64,000 nucleotides of DNA, taken from the NCBI RefSeq assembly GCF_910589235.1, contig NC_060965.1:5115792-5179791 (forward strand). The letters are read 5' to 3'. Below are positions 12,756-24,908 of the stretch, one piece after another; the first letter of the stretch is position 1; each line of letters starts with the position of its first letter. The notes under the pieces are model-generated. The model saw only the letters and a program-made list of their open reading frames with translations, had not been told where the DNA came from and made no database searches. The translations under genes and the position numbers were made by a program. The stretch comes from Vespa crabro (lineage: Eukaryota; Arthropoda; Insecta; Hymenoptera; Vespidae).

Positions 12756-12853
12756 TATTGGGTATTTAAAAATTTTATGAAAATAATATATTAAGGTATA
12801 TCGAAGTTTTTATACGATTATTATTATATTCTTTTGTTTAAAAACATTTTTTC

Positions 12854-12858
<5 letters not shown>

Positions 12859-12909
<51 letters not shown>
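12859..12909 (+). repeat. (CT)n microsatellite
   Basis: About 25 units. Confidence 0.95.
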
Positions 12910-12911
<2 letters not shown>

Positions 12912-13772
12912 ATCTCTTTTTTCATTGGAATATTCTATTATAAATATATTTTCTATTATAAATATTGTCAAGAATATAAAGTAAGTGAAAGATAAGAAAG
13001 TAAATGGATTTTGTATTATAAAAATGGCTGTGCATGCATAAACAATGTTACGTCTACTTTTAAACATAAAATAAACGAGGAGAAAAATGAAAGAAGAAAA
13101 GAAAAGAAATGAATGATCTAAGAAATAAAAAGAAGAAGCACGTAAGGATAAAAACATTGGCCTCTGCTATGTTGAACTTGGGATTTCTGAGCATGAGAAT
13201 GAGAAAAAGGAAGGGAGAAACACAGTGTAAGAGATAGAGAGAGAGAGAGAGAGAAAGTGAGAAAGAGTGACGATAACTTATCACACGCTTTGTTTTCACG
13301 GAGAATAGTGATTTCGTTGAAAGATGAAAAATAGCTCGCCGAAAGAAAAACTATTGTAAATAGCTTTATTTTTACTTATTTATTCATACTGACTATTTTC
13401 TCTTTTTCTGATTGTCACGTATCTCTTGGATTTTCTTTTTTTTTTTTTGGACGGGGGGGTAGGAGGTGTAGGGGTTTAGAGGAAGGAATTTTTTACGGAG
13501 GAAATTTCTTTTTAATTATTCAATTTAATCCGATATAAAAATAATTTTATTATTTATATATCTTCCATATTGAATTATATAATCGCAATATATGTTCTAT
13601 AAATAATCTTTTGTTATTTCTCTTTTTCTTTTTTTTTTATTTTAAAATTATCTGATTAAATCATTTCTATTTTATAAATAATAAAGTTTATCCTTTTATT
13701 TATTGTCGGGAATTATGTTATGATTTTACTTGTTTTCTAAAGAAAAAAATTATAAAAGCCATTGCCATATAT

Positions 13773-13804
<32 letters not shown>

Positions 13805-16241
13805 TCTCTCTCTCTCTCTGTTTCAATTTTATGTATTTATTAATATTAAAAATAGTTGTTAACGAATTCGTTTCGCAGAATGTTAAATCAGTTTAAATGT
13901 TTGTTCAGCTTAATAATTCAAGGAATTGGTCCGCTTATATTTTCCACAAAATTTTTATTTCATATTACTATTGATATTTCTCTCTCTCTCTTTCTCTTTT
14001 TTTGAGGTCATAGAACTTAAATTTTCATTTTTCATGTTATATTTCTTCTTTTTTGTTTCTACAATCAATTTTTATCAATTTTTATCATCAATTTTTTTTT
14101 CTTTTTTTTTTTTTTTATTTTGTTTTGGATTTATCTTCGAAATTTTATAATTTATTCGCAGAACTTTTTTGTAACTTTTAGATATAAAATAAAAAAACAA
14201 AAAAAAATATTTATTAAATAAAACAGATGAATAAAGATATATTTGTTAAATAAAATTGAGAAAGGGTGATGTCAAAAACTTTTCCGCATCTATCTGCGGC
14301 TGTATGTTTTTGTACGTGTTCGTAACTCAAAAGTTTCGATTTGTCGTGTTTTCTAATGGAAATGACGCTAGCCGTTTAAATTCATCTCAGTCACCGTCGT
14401 CTAGTAAGCCAGAATGACTCGTAAATTTTCTAACGCATTTACTTCTTCTGATTATACTATGGAAGCAGAGAAAAGCTCGATAACCTGGATTATCCCACCC
14501 TTACTATTATCCCGTCTCTTTCTCTCTCTCTCTCTCTTTTTATCTCATATTATATCTCATCTTATATATTCACTATTACATTCATCGTTTTAATATTTTT
14601 AATTCTTTTACATATTCCAATCATTTTCTATTATTATATTATTTGTTTATTTGTTTTAATCATCTACAGTTTTATTTATTTCTTATCACATCATCATTTT
14701 TAATTTGAAATTATTTTCAATTAATATTACCAACGAACAATTTTGTCATTTATTTGTCTTTTCTCATTGATCATTTTAATAAATTTATTCTACAAATAAA
14801 GTTTCATTTTATTTGTAGAAATTAATTAAGAAATATCAAAAAAGTGCGCACACACAAATCCAAGTACATACATTAAATATACATATACGCATATAAATAA
14901 ATTTATCACAAATTCCGATGAATTTAAATTAATTTAATACTACATACATATAATCTTTTTTTTTTTTTAATAATACCTATTGAAAAGTAGGATAAATAAA
15001 GTATAATATTGACATAAGAGCATATGTATGTAAGTACATTAGAAAAAAAAAAAATAAATAAATAAATAAAATAAAATTAAATTAAATTTCGACGAATCTC
15101 ATTTTGTTGAAACGAAGATGAATAAAGAATAATGCGAAAAAAATATTATAATATAGGGGAGTGAAGAGAAGGAGAGGTATATAAAAGTAAATAGTTACGT
15201 ACGTAGGTTGAGTAGATAGGTAAATAGGTACGTAGGTAGATAGGTAGGAGGAAGAGGAGGAGGAGAAAGAGAAAGGTAGAAGTTGAAGAAATGGCTGCCG
15301 TTTGCGTAGTAGCCTTTATGATCGCTTATTGTTAATGCAGACAGAAATTTGGTTATAAAACTTACAAATGCAAAATCGCATCCTCGACGTTGCTTTTGAC
15401 ATCAAAGAAATATAATAAACATCTTCTCAATCCGCATTTCTTTCATGTGACTTATATATAGATATATAAATATATATGTAAGAAACTGAGAGAAAGAGAG
15501 AGAAGAGAGAGAGAGAGAGAGAGACAAAAGATGAAAATTCGACGTAATTTAATGGAAAATCTACTTACAATCGAAAATTTCAAAATATTTCGAGTTAAGA
15601 TATATTCCAATGGCGAAATTAAAACGTCCTTAAAAATCTTCCACAAGATTCGCATAATTCATAAATTTCTATATAGAAATAGATTCAAATGTTTTATTTT
15701 ACTTTTCTCTTCTTTTTCTTTTTTTCTTTTATCGATCAATGTGATTCATTTTTAAGATAGAATTTGCCTTCCGATAATTGTATCAATTAATCGATAATTT
15801 TCCAAGTTTCCTCTTTTACTTATTCATTTATTTATCCTCGAAGAATAAAATCAAAAAATTATAATTTTATATAGTCATAGAAAATTATTTTTATATTCTT
15901 TACTTAATTATGATACATCTTTATTAATTATAATAATCAGCGGATGTATTGAATTTTTTGAAAACAATTCTTCGTAAGTTTTTATTATCATTTATTATTA
16001 GCAAATATAAAAAGAGAAAAGAGAAACTTTTATTATGTTTTTCTTCTTATTTAATTTATATTACTTTCTCGACTACTTCTTTATCTCCTATTCTTTTTAT
16101 TTATTTGTTAGATTTAAAACGGGCAAAAAAATTTAATTTCTATTATCATTATTCACATATGCTTCGTGTATTATTTTTCTCTGATTAATTTAATATTTTT
16201 ATATATCTGATTATTTTATTATTTTAATATACAATTTATTA

Positions 16242-16286
<45 letters not shown>

Positions 16287-16500
16287 TCTCTCTCTTCTTT
16301 TATTTTTCATTCTTCTTATTTTATTTAAATAGATTTTTTTCCTTCAATTTTTTTTTTCCTAAAACGGAAGATATTATTCTCTTTAACGGATCATTAATTC
16401 ATCGGTAGTTTTTCGTATTCGTACAATCTTCTTCTGTATTCCATCGAAAATACATTCGTCAAGTGTGACATATCTAACACCATTCGCATTTGAAATGTTA

Positions 16501-16503
16501 GGA

Positions 16504-16565
<62 letters not shown>

Positions 16566-16580
16566 GGTGAGTGAGAGAGT

Positions 16581-16629
<49 letters not shown>

Positions 16630-16648
16630 AGAGAAAGAGGGTGAGAGA
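16501..16648 (+). repeat. (GA)n microsatellite, compound
   Basis: Two long GA runs joined by a GTGAGTGAGAG segment and followed by more purine-rich sequence. Confidence 0.94.
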
Positions 16649-16891
16649 TATATAGAGGGAAACTTCAGAGAAATTATTATTTCCAGTGGAATAGGTAGAA
16701 CCACATCAATCGTAGGTATTCTCGAGAAAGCTCCTAACACTTTTCGATGGCTCGACGATCTGACAATGAAAGATCGTGATGCTTTCGAGGGAATCGCCTT
16801 TGGCAGATGTTCTCCAAGTGAGCTGACATTCGCAACGACGTCGACGACGACTACGATGAATGCCTCAGATATCGCCATTTGGATACCAAAA

Positions 16892-16892
16892 G

Positions 16893-16931
<39 letters not shown>
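16892..16931 (+). repeat. (TA)n(TG)n microsatellite
   Basis: Short TA run joined to about 13 TG units. Confidence 0.9.
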
Positions 16932-16935
<4 letters not shown>

Positions 16936-17070
16936 CGTCTATAAATATAGGATGAGCAATAACGTTGATTATCTTGAATATCTCTGTTCTTTTTAAAGAT
17001 GAAGAAAAACTTTGTATACAAAGATCGTACGATACGAGGCGGAGGCATGATCATAATATGATATTATCGT

Positions 17071-18260
17071 AAGGCGCGTAATAAGAGTAAAATAAGCGCA
17101 AATTAAGCTCAAAATAAACACAAAATATACGTATGCTAAACACGGAGTCTTTATCATGAAAGGAAAATCTTTCTAGTTTTCGATCGTACATCATCAAATA
17201 TAGATCTTTTATCCCTTATTTTTAATAAATAAAATAAAATTTTTACTATTAAAGTAAAAAATTTAAACAATTTCATCATAATTATGTCCTTATTACGAAA
17301 GAAAAATAATCCGAGTTTTCGATCTATCAATTTCGTACATTGATGACTAGTAATAGATTTTTTTAAATAAACAAAATAAAATTTACATAAATATTTAATC
17401 ATAATATTTAATAATCTCCAAATATAATTATAATGAAAATTTATTAATGATTTCATTGTAATTATATCCTTATTATGAAGGGAAAAGAAAAAATTCAATT
17501 TTTTAAATTATTAACAAAATCGATTTTATTATAACAACATTATTGCAATATTTAAATAAATAAAGAATAAAAAATTCTTGAAAATAATGTTTGTTTCAAG
17601 TTTCTACAACTTTTCGTTCCGAAGATATCGCTTTCGAAAGATTTCCATTCATAATTCTCATAGTACAGCTGTTCATAGTAATAGTAGTAGTAGTAGTAAG
17701 GCCGCGTAAATTCTCAGAATTTATGTAGGTCAGTATGTCACCAAGCTAATTCGAATGAAATTACGAAGTTAGTGGGTCAACGTAAATGTCCTTTTTTAAA
17801 TGAGAATATTTCCAGAACTAAAAATCATAGAGACTTGAATCAAATACCATTTTAAAGGGCAGAATTTTCTCTATTTTTTCAACATATTGTTAATAATTAA
17901 TTAACAATTTGTTATAAACAATTTTTTATAAAAAAATTCTTACGAATTAAATTCATCTTATTTTGCTAAAAATATTCACATCGGATTACGATTGATATAT
18001 AAAATTACATGAATTAATAAATAATTAATAAACAAATTACTTGTTTATTCAAGAAACAATTTTTTGCTACAATATTAATTCTCACGTCTTTAATTTCCGA
18101 ATATTTCCGAAACTAAACGTCGTAAAGACTTGAAACAAATAAGCAAAATAAGCGCGGTGTAAGCACGGTATAAGCGCAAAATAAGCGCAAAATAAGCGCA
18201 AAATAAGCTCAAAATAAGGGCAGGATAAGCGCGATGTAAATGTAGAGTAAGCGCAAGATA
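17071..18260 (+). repeat. Composite interspersed repeat, copy A
   Basis: Copy A of a three-copy element. It begins with five or so 11-mers of the AAGCGCAAAAT type (17071-17126) and ends with an 11-mer array (18141-18260). Between them is a core (17203 to about 17930) nearly identical to 53861-54590 in the same orientation and to about 33530-34230 in reverse. The core holds a 17-bp near-palindrome at 17707-17723, a short (TAG)n run at 17680-17698, and units related to AAAATCATAGAGACTTGAAT at about 17820 and 18115, 296 bp apart. It has no recognisable transposase or reverse transcriptase. A reading frame of 114 codons at 17498-17154 (minus) is a by-product of the repeat. Confidence 0.88.
18141..18260 (+). 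repeat. 11-bp tandem array, consensus AAGCGCAAAAT
   Basis: About eleven consecutive units, nearly all exactly 11 bp: three are AAGCGCAAAAT, the others variants such as AAGCGCGGTGT, AAGCACGGTAT and AAGCTCAAAAT. It forms the right end of repeat copy A. Confidence 0.9.
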
Positions 18261-18598
18261 AAATAACACTGCATACCTACATCATATTAATTTTTTTATA
18301 TCTTCTAAATAATTCCGAGTTACTTAGCTCTTCGTCTTGCTTCTTTTTTTTTTTTTTATCTATATTTGAAAGAAGAAAGTTGAATTAAATTTTTGAAAAT
18401 ATGCCCAAATATTTGACTGACGCGTTATACATTTTAGTATACGTTCCACTTCGAAACACGAACATAAGCGTTGTCGTCAATGAGAGTTCTCGCGTTCCTT
18501 TTTAAAAGCTGTATGCGTGTGTTTCACTCACGAAAAATATGTCAAGGGTCATATAAAACGCGTATAGCCGGGTCGATTCGTTACTTTTCTTTTTCTTC

Positions 18599-18601
<3 letters not shown>

Positions 18602-18645
<44 letters not shown>
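18602..18645 (+). repeat. (CT)n microsatellite
   Basis: About 22 units. Confidence 0.94.
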
Positions 18646-18652
<7 letters not shown>

Positions 18653-18996
18653 TCTTCCTAATATGATATATAACAAGTGTATCTAATTTTATTCTTTTGT
18701 ACGAAATATTAACTAAAATGTCAAATTTATTTTATCGAAAAGTATATATGCATGCACATACATGAATACATAAATACGATAATGAAAAGAATCGTTAACT
18801 TATCCTGAAATCTTTTCAAAACTTTTATAACTTCAATTTTGATCTTTTTTAATGAAAGGACAGTAAAAGCTCTCGAGCTTAAAGTTACGCGATAAATCGA
18901 GACAAGCTTTATAATTCTGCTCGAAAGTATTTTATCTCAAACATTGCGCGTTTACGTTTAGATACAAAAACACACATATTATATAAATTTATTTTA

Positions 18997-19046
<50 letters not shown>

Positions 19047-19775
19047 TAGAGAGAAAAAGAAAAAAATGTTTAAATTTGTTTCTAATCGATTTTATCCTAA
19101 TCGGAGTTGTTCTAATCGCAAAATGAACGATTCACTTATCAAGAAAGATTCGTTTTCTATACGATGAAAATAAGATTAGAATCGAAGTCGTAAAAACTAT
19201 AGAATCTTTTTTTTATAATCACTCTTCTTCTTCTTCTTCTTCTTCTTTATCTTTATGTTTCTTTTTCTCAAATCGATGCAGCAAAAGATTACATTTAATA
19301 TCTCGATTTCAATTTTATCGGATCAACGATAAAGACACGACGGAAGCGTCATGTGGGTCAAGAGCTCGCGACGTTTTCGTCCTCTTTCTATGACGATTTC
19401 GAGTCGTATGCAAATTTCGAATGGGGGAAAATGAAAAAATTTACCTAACTCTGAGAAAATAGTCCGTTTACAGTTACCGTTCCGAAACGAAAACTCTAAT
19501 TGCTTGGGACGTCACACATTCTTCGTTCAAATGTCGAAAATGTCGATTCGAAAACACTTTCTACATTGTCAACACACAGACAGGGAAAGAAAGATAGAGA
19601 AAGAGAGAAAACAAAAATGAAATTTTAAATGTTTAGATTAGCAACAATTTTTTAGAGAAACAGAAAAGAGGGAGAGAGAGAGAGAGAAAGAGACTAAAAA
19701 AATTGAATTATTCTTGACATTGTTTTTAATTTAATTTCATTAAAATTTTTATTGAAATTAGTGATAAATCTTTAA

Positions 19776-19778
<3 letters not shown>

Positions 19779-19826
<48 letters not shown>
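19779..19826 (+). repeat. (TTA)n microsatellite
   Basis: About 16 TTA units, then GTT-rich decay. Confidence 0.93.
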
Positions 19827-20458
19827 GATTGTTATTATTGTAGTTGTTGTTATTGTCATTATTGTTACAATTGTTATTATTATTAATATAATTATTAATG
19901 TAATTAGAGCGGGAAGACGGAAATATATCTAAATCCCAATTGAAAACAATAAATATACATGCATACGTATTAATATAATTAGATTAATTTAAATCTTTTT
20001 CTAATATTTATTATTATATATTTTTAAACAATAATTTATTTCAAATAAATAAAATTGATTTTATTTATTTGACTTTGAAGTTTATTAAATTATTTATTTT
20101 ATAAAACTTTTATTTTTATAAAAAATTTACTTTAATTATTTACATTATAATTATTTATATTGTATATACAGTTGAGAGCTAATGTATTCGTACAAGCAGA
20201 AATATGGAAATACATTCATACGGTACGAATATTTAAACGTCCCATTGTACATTTTAATTATGTATTATATATATATTTTTATTATATTATGTATTATATA
20301 TATATATTTTTATTATATATATTATTTTGTATGTATTTAAATACGCATTAATAATTAAGTTAAATTCCAATTACTCAAGAACTTTTTCTAGCATAAAAAA
20401 AAATAGTTATAATTTAATTTTCATATAATTTCTGAAATTTCTACCATTGGAAACATTC

Positions 20459-20496
<38 letters not shown>

Positions 20497-20984
20497 GCAA
20501 ACAATTTAAGTTTAACTTTGCGTATATAAATGAATACAATGAAATGAAAAAAATTCGAAAGAATGTGAATTAAATAGAAGAAAATGCTTTTTAGCTTTTT
20601 ATAAATTATTTCTAAAGCACTTTCACAAATATACGATGTACATATACTATCTATATTTTATATTTTATGTATTTTTTAAATGAATATTTCTAAAGAGTTT
20701 ATCATATCCCTTTTCTTTTTTTTATTGACTGATTTTTAACAGACATAATTTGTATAATAAATATTTCATTTTCTTTGTATGTAAATATAAATTCAGTCTA
20801 TTATTTATTTAGAACAAGTCAATCAATTTAAAAAAAATGTCTACATGTTTCCATGGACTTTTTATTTACTACGAAGAGAGTTTATGAATGAATCAAAATT
20901 TTTTTTTCTTTGTCGATTAAATATTAGTAATAAATTTAGTATAAATTAGTAAAAAATATTAATAATAAATTTATTTTTTTTTAC

Positions 20985-21080
20985 CTTTATCATCATATAT
21001 GCTTGACTCTCTTCATGGACCGATCTTTTTCTTCTTTTCTCGTACATTAACATGGTCTTACGCCATTTTGGTATATCCTC
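20985..21080 (-). CDS. M13 peptidase exon: basic linker with KRRKRS
   Basis: This 96-bp exon, phase 0 on both sides, has acceptor TTTTTACAG and donor AAG|GTAAAA. It encodes 32 residues from EDIPKWRKTMLMYEK through KRRKRSVHEESQAY to MMIK. The neighbouring exons join in frame with or without it, so it could be a skipped cassette. In M13 proteins this region is the helical stretch where the chain runs through YxxYM-like residues; WRKTMLMYEK may be that helix. The RRKRS run fits the R-x-K/R-R furin consensus. I include it because it is a clean, GC-raised, frame-compatible exon lying between firm exons of the same gene; sequence identity to the family is weak. Confidence 0.7.
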
Positions 21081-22621
21081 CTGTAAAAATAAAAAAATGG
21101 AAAAAAATAATAATAATAAGATAAAATACATAAAAAAAAACAAGTAAACAACACATTTTTGAAAAAAAATCGATTGAATTAATTAGTAAAAAAGAAAAAA
21201 AAGGGGCATAAAAAAATATCAAAGTTACTTCAAATGAAAAGTAAATTCGTTATATTTTCTTTTCTCAAAAAGGAAATAAAAGGAAATAAGAGAGAGAGAG
21301 AAAAAAAAAGAAGGAAAGAAACTTGTTAAGTTTAATTAAACAAAATATTCATATAAAAAAAAAAAAAACGAAGAAAGAAAGAAAAAAAGAAAGAAAAAAT
21401 CAAAATAAAGGGAAAATAAATTTATAAAATTTTCGATCATACGAATTAGAACGATATACTTCGCCATCTCTTTTGTTAATCACGAAGATAAATATATTTA
21501 ACCAATTAAAAAAAAAATAATAAATTTTAATAGCACGCATGGCAAATTTTGTACTTTGTTATATAAATACAAAAAATCTATATTGTATATCTGTCTGTTC
21601 ATATATGTATCTGTGCGTGTGCGTGTGAATGTATGTGCGTATGTGAGTATGAGATACGAAAGTTCATATAGCAGAGCTTTCACACCATAAATAAACTCGC
21701 TTACGTAGGTACTTAAAATGGCGAGGATTTCGCATTGCAGACTCGACCATCGTAGTAGCAAGCATCCTCGTCGACATTTAATTAAACGATAAAAAATGTT
21801 TAGACGTAAAAGAGATATTATAAGGAGCAAAAAAAATTAAATCCGAATGAGGCAACTAAATTTTCCACCATCTTATTTTTCTTTTTCTATTTCTTTTTTT
21901 ACCTAACATTTTCTCACCTCTTCTCAGACTCTCTCTTTTCTTTTTTTTTTCGTAAAAATATTATAAATAATTTTATTATAATAAAGTAAACAAAATTTAT
22001 TATAATTGTTATATATATATATATTTATATATTAAGATATATATTTTGGTATGTATATTAAATACAACTAAACTGCAATAAATTTCTATTTACATATAAA
22101 TCTCTCGTATAATTCATTCTTTTTCCTATTACAATTATCTTTATGATCAATTTAATTGGATATAACATTAATGTTTCAAGATTATCACTAATTTCATTGT
22201 AAAATTAATTAATTCCAAAAATGAAAAAGTATTTCTTGTATGATTGATCAAATTAAATTAAATATCAAAAGATTAATTAATTACACGATAAAATTTATTA
22301 TTTGCTTCATTATTGTAACAACGAAAACATTTTTAAATTCTAATTTTATTTGATATTTTTCTTCTTCGTTTATTTAATATTCCCATTAATACTTTTTGAA
22401 AATCTCGGATATTAAAGATATTTATATGTAAAGTTCAATGAGGAAACAAAAACATAATTTCTTTTAAAAGAAACTAAATGACAGACGGCACAGAGTCGAA
22501 TTGTAAAGCATAAAATGGAAAATTAGAAAGATACTTCCACGGTGTCGCCGACAGCTTTTGGATATTCGCCAGTCTAATAAAACTACTACACGTTCTCTTA
22601 CCAACACCATTTCTTTTATAA

Positions 22622-22624
<3 letters not shown>

Positions 22625-22669
<45 letters not shown>
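22625..22669 (+). repeat. (GA)n microsatellite
   Basis: About 22 units. Confidence 0.94.
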
Positions 22670-22670
<1 letters not shown>

Positions 22671-23281
22671 CTTGATTCTTGGCTCGATCTTCTATTTCCT
22701 ATAATTTTTTATATATAACACACACAGACATATATATGTATATATATAGAGCATGGCCCACATATATTACAAATGGTTTTAAGATGTAATTCTTTTTTTC
22801 TTGTTTCTTTTACAATATTATTTAACAAAAAAAAAAAGGATTTTATTTTATCAAATATTTTTAATATAATAAAAATAGTTTCTAAAATTTCATATTGACA
22901 CAATATTGTATGTATATATAATCAAGTTAAATATAACAAATTAGAAATTATTTATTGAAAAATGTTCGTTTCTATAAATCAATAAATATTTCTTCATTAA
23001 TAAATAAATTCTAATTCTTTTAAGATACTTAGGTTAAATAAATTTGATTTATCATAAAAGAACAAAAAAAAAAAAGAAAGTAGAATTTAACTTTAAATTT
23101 ACATTTGTTTACAAAACAGATTGTAATATTTTTGTTGTTATTTCAATCATACTTTGTATCTATATACATACATACACACACAAGCACACACAAACACATA
23201 CATTTAAACAATATTCAGTTTGACTGCAATTTTGTGTTTTATCTTATTTTCAATGCTAAGACAGATGTGAGAAGATAAAAT

Positions 23282-23283
<2 letters not shown>

Positions 23284-23337
<54 letters not shown>
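23284..23337 (+). repeat. (GA)n microsatellite
   Basis: About 27 units. Confidence 0.95.
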
Positions 23338-23340
<3 letters not shown>

Positions 23341-24043
23341 TTTCTTGTAAATAAACACAAACGAACTCGGACGACTTATTTTTACTCGTACGTAGAGTTC
23401 TTTTACGAACTTACGAAAGTAACTTTTTCTTTCTTAGACATTGAAGACGAAGGCAACTTTCAAGTTTCTACGAATACAGAATCGTCTTCAAACTTCTTCG
23501 TTAAAACGAACAGCTTCGTTCTTCTTTTTCTTCTTCTTTTTATTTTTATTCTTTTTTTCTTTTCGTTCTTTTCTTTTTTTTTAATTCATGAAATCTCAAC
23601 AATGGAATCGAATTTCTTAAAAACACTTATTCTTCTTCTTAATCTCATCGAATATGCTATCGTTTTCTATTAATATTATTAGTTTATTATATATATGCAT
23701 TAAAATAAATAAATGATTATCATATAATTTCAAAATTGAATAAATTACTTCGCATTAGGAAGGAAATCATTTCAATATTTGAAAATTATTATAATATACG
23801 TACGTGCGAGATACGATAAATATATTGTGAAATTAATGAAAAATATTCATGGACATTTTTCTTCTTTCTTTTTTTTTTTTTTGTATCTGATTATTTACGC
23901 AATTTCAATAATTCACGATTATGATATAACAGATTAATAATACGTATTATAAAAATAATGAAATGTTTAATTATTTTTATTGACTATTTAAACAAATCAA
24001 TTTAAATAGTTAACAATTTTTATAATAATAAATGTTAAAAACA

Positions 24044-24051
<8 letters not shown>

Positions 24052-24093
<42 letters not shown>
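24052..24093. repeat. (TA)n microsatellite
   Basis: About 20 units. Followed by poly-A runs at 24140-24169 and 24319-24343. Confidence 0.93.
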
Positions 24094-24097
<4 letters not shown>

Positions 24098-24865
24098 ATA
24101 TTATAAAAACGAAGAAAAATGTCACGTCTATCAGCTTCCCAAAAAAAAAAAAAAAAAAAAAAAAAAAAACAATTTAAATTACTTTTTTACAAATAATCAA
24201 ATAAATTTAAATACTAAGAAATTACAATAATACATATAAGAAAAAAAAAGAAGAAAGAAATAATTAAAAATCTTTCTTTTATCGACTTTCGATGAAAGAA
24301 CGTTTCATCTTTAACGAAAAAAAAAAAAAAAAAAAAAAAAAAAGAAAACAAAAAAGAAAAAAGAAGAAGAAAAAAGAAAGAAAATGTATCTTTTCATAAA
24401 TACTAGAAGGCTATAAATCATCATCTTTTTTGTGCTTCAATTTTTTGCTTTCTTTTATGTGTTTTTTTTTCTTTTCTTTTTTTAAATGAAAATTTTCCAT
24501 CTCATGCGTATTCGTCGAATCCAATGCAAAGATATCGATATCATTTATGCATACGTGACGAGAGAGTCACGCATCGTGGCACCGGATTTGAATCCGAGCT
24601 GATGCCGAGCTTCTTGCCAACCAATGCAACGACGATATTGAATTCGTGGCTCGGACATTATTGAACATATGGCTCCTACCGAGATTGAAATGCATACGCG
24701 CAGTGATAGCAATGCTGGTGTAGTAATAGTGGTTGATATCAATATTACTATGTGATGACCATTATTACATATTATATAGTGTAATAAACCTAAATGAATT
24801 CATATTAACTCTATTAATTAACTCTAGAGAAATATTTTTAAATTATTTTATATTAATAAAATATT

Positions 24866-24867
<2 letters not shown>

Positions 24868-24904
<37 letters not shown>
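24868..24904. repeat. (TA)n microsatellite
   Basis: About 18 units. Confidence 0.93.

Positions 24905-24908
<4 letters not shown>

Larger units (their letters stand above)
2803..20984 (-). other. Large intron, 18.2 kb
   Basis: Lies between exon 21080-20985 and exon 2802-2671, with a GTAAAA donor and a TTCACAG acceptor. It holds microsatellites, the GACTATA minisatellite (3771-3935), a possible transposon remnant (3600-4740) and composite repeat copy A (17.07-18.26 kb). Stretches not listed separately, such as 7.9-8.5, 9.8-10.5, 13.3-14.5, 14.6-15.4 and 18.8-20.0 kb, show AT-rich sequence with homopolymer runs and no coding signal I can support. Confidence 0.75.

Noticed and set aside
15282..15335. 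Small frame MAAVCVVAFMIAYC with a good start context
   Set aside because: Only 14 codons, and no evidence of conservation or transcription can be seen.
17071..18260. CRISPR-like array (11-mer and 300-bp repeats)
   Set aside because: Repeat lengths, lack of unique equal-size spacers and the eukaryotic context exclude it.
21713..21790. Small frame starting MARISHCRLDHRS
   Set aside because: Only 24 codons, with no domain or splice context. It lies within an intron of the minus-strand gene.
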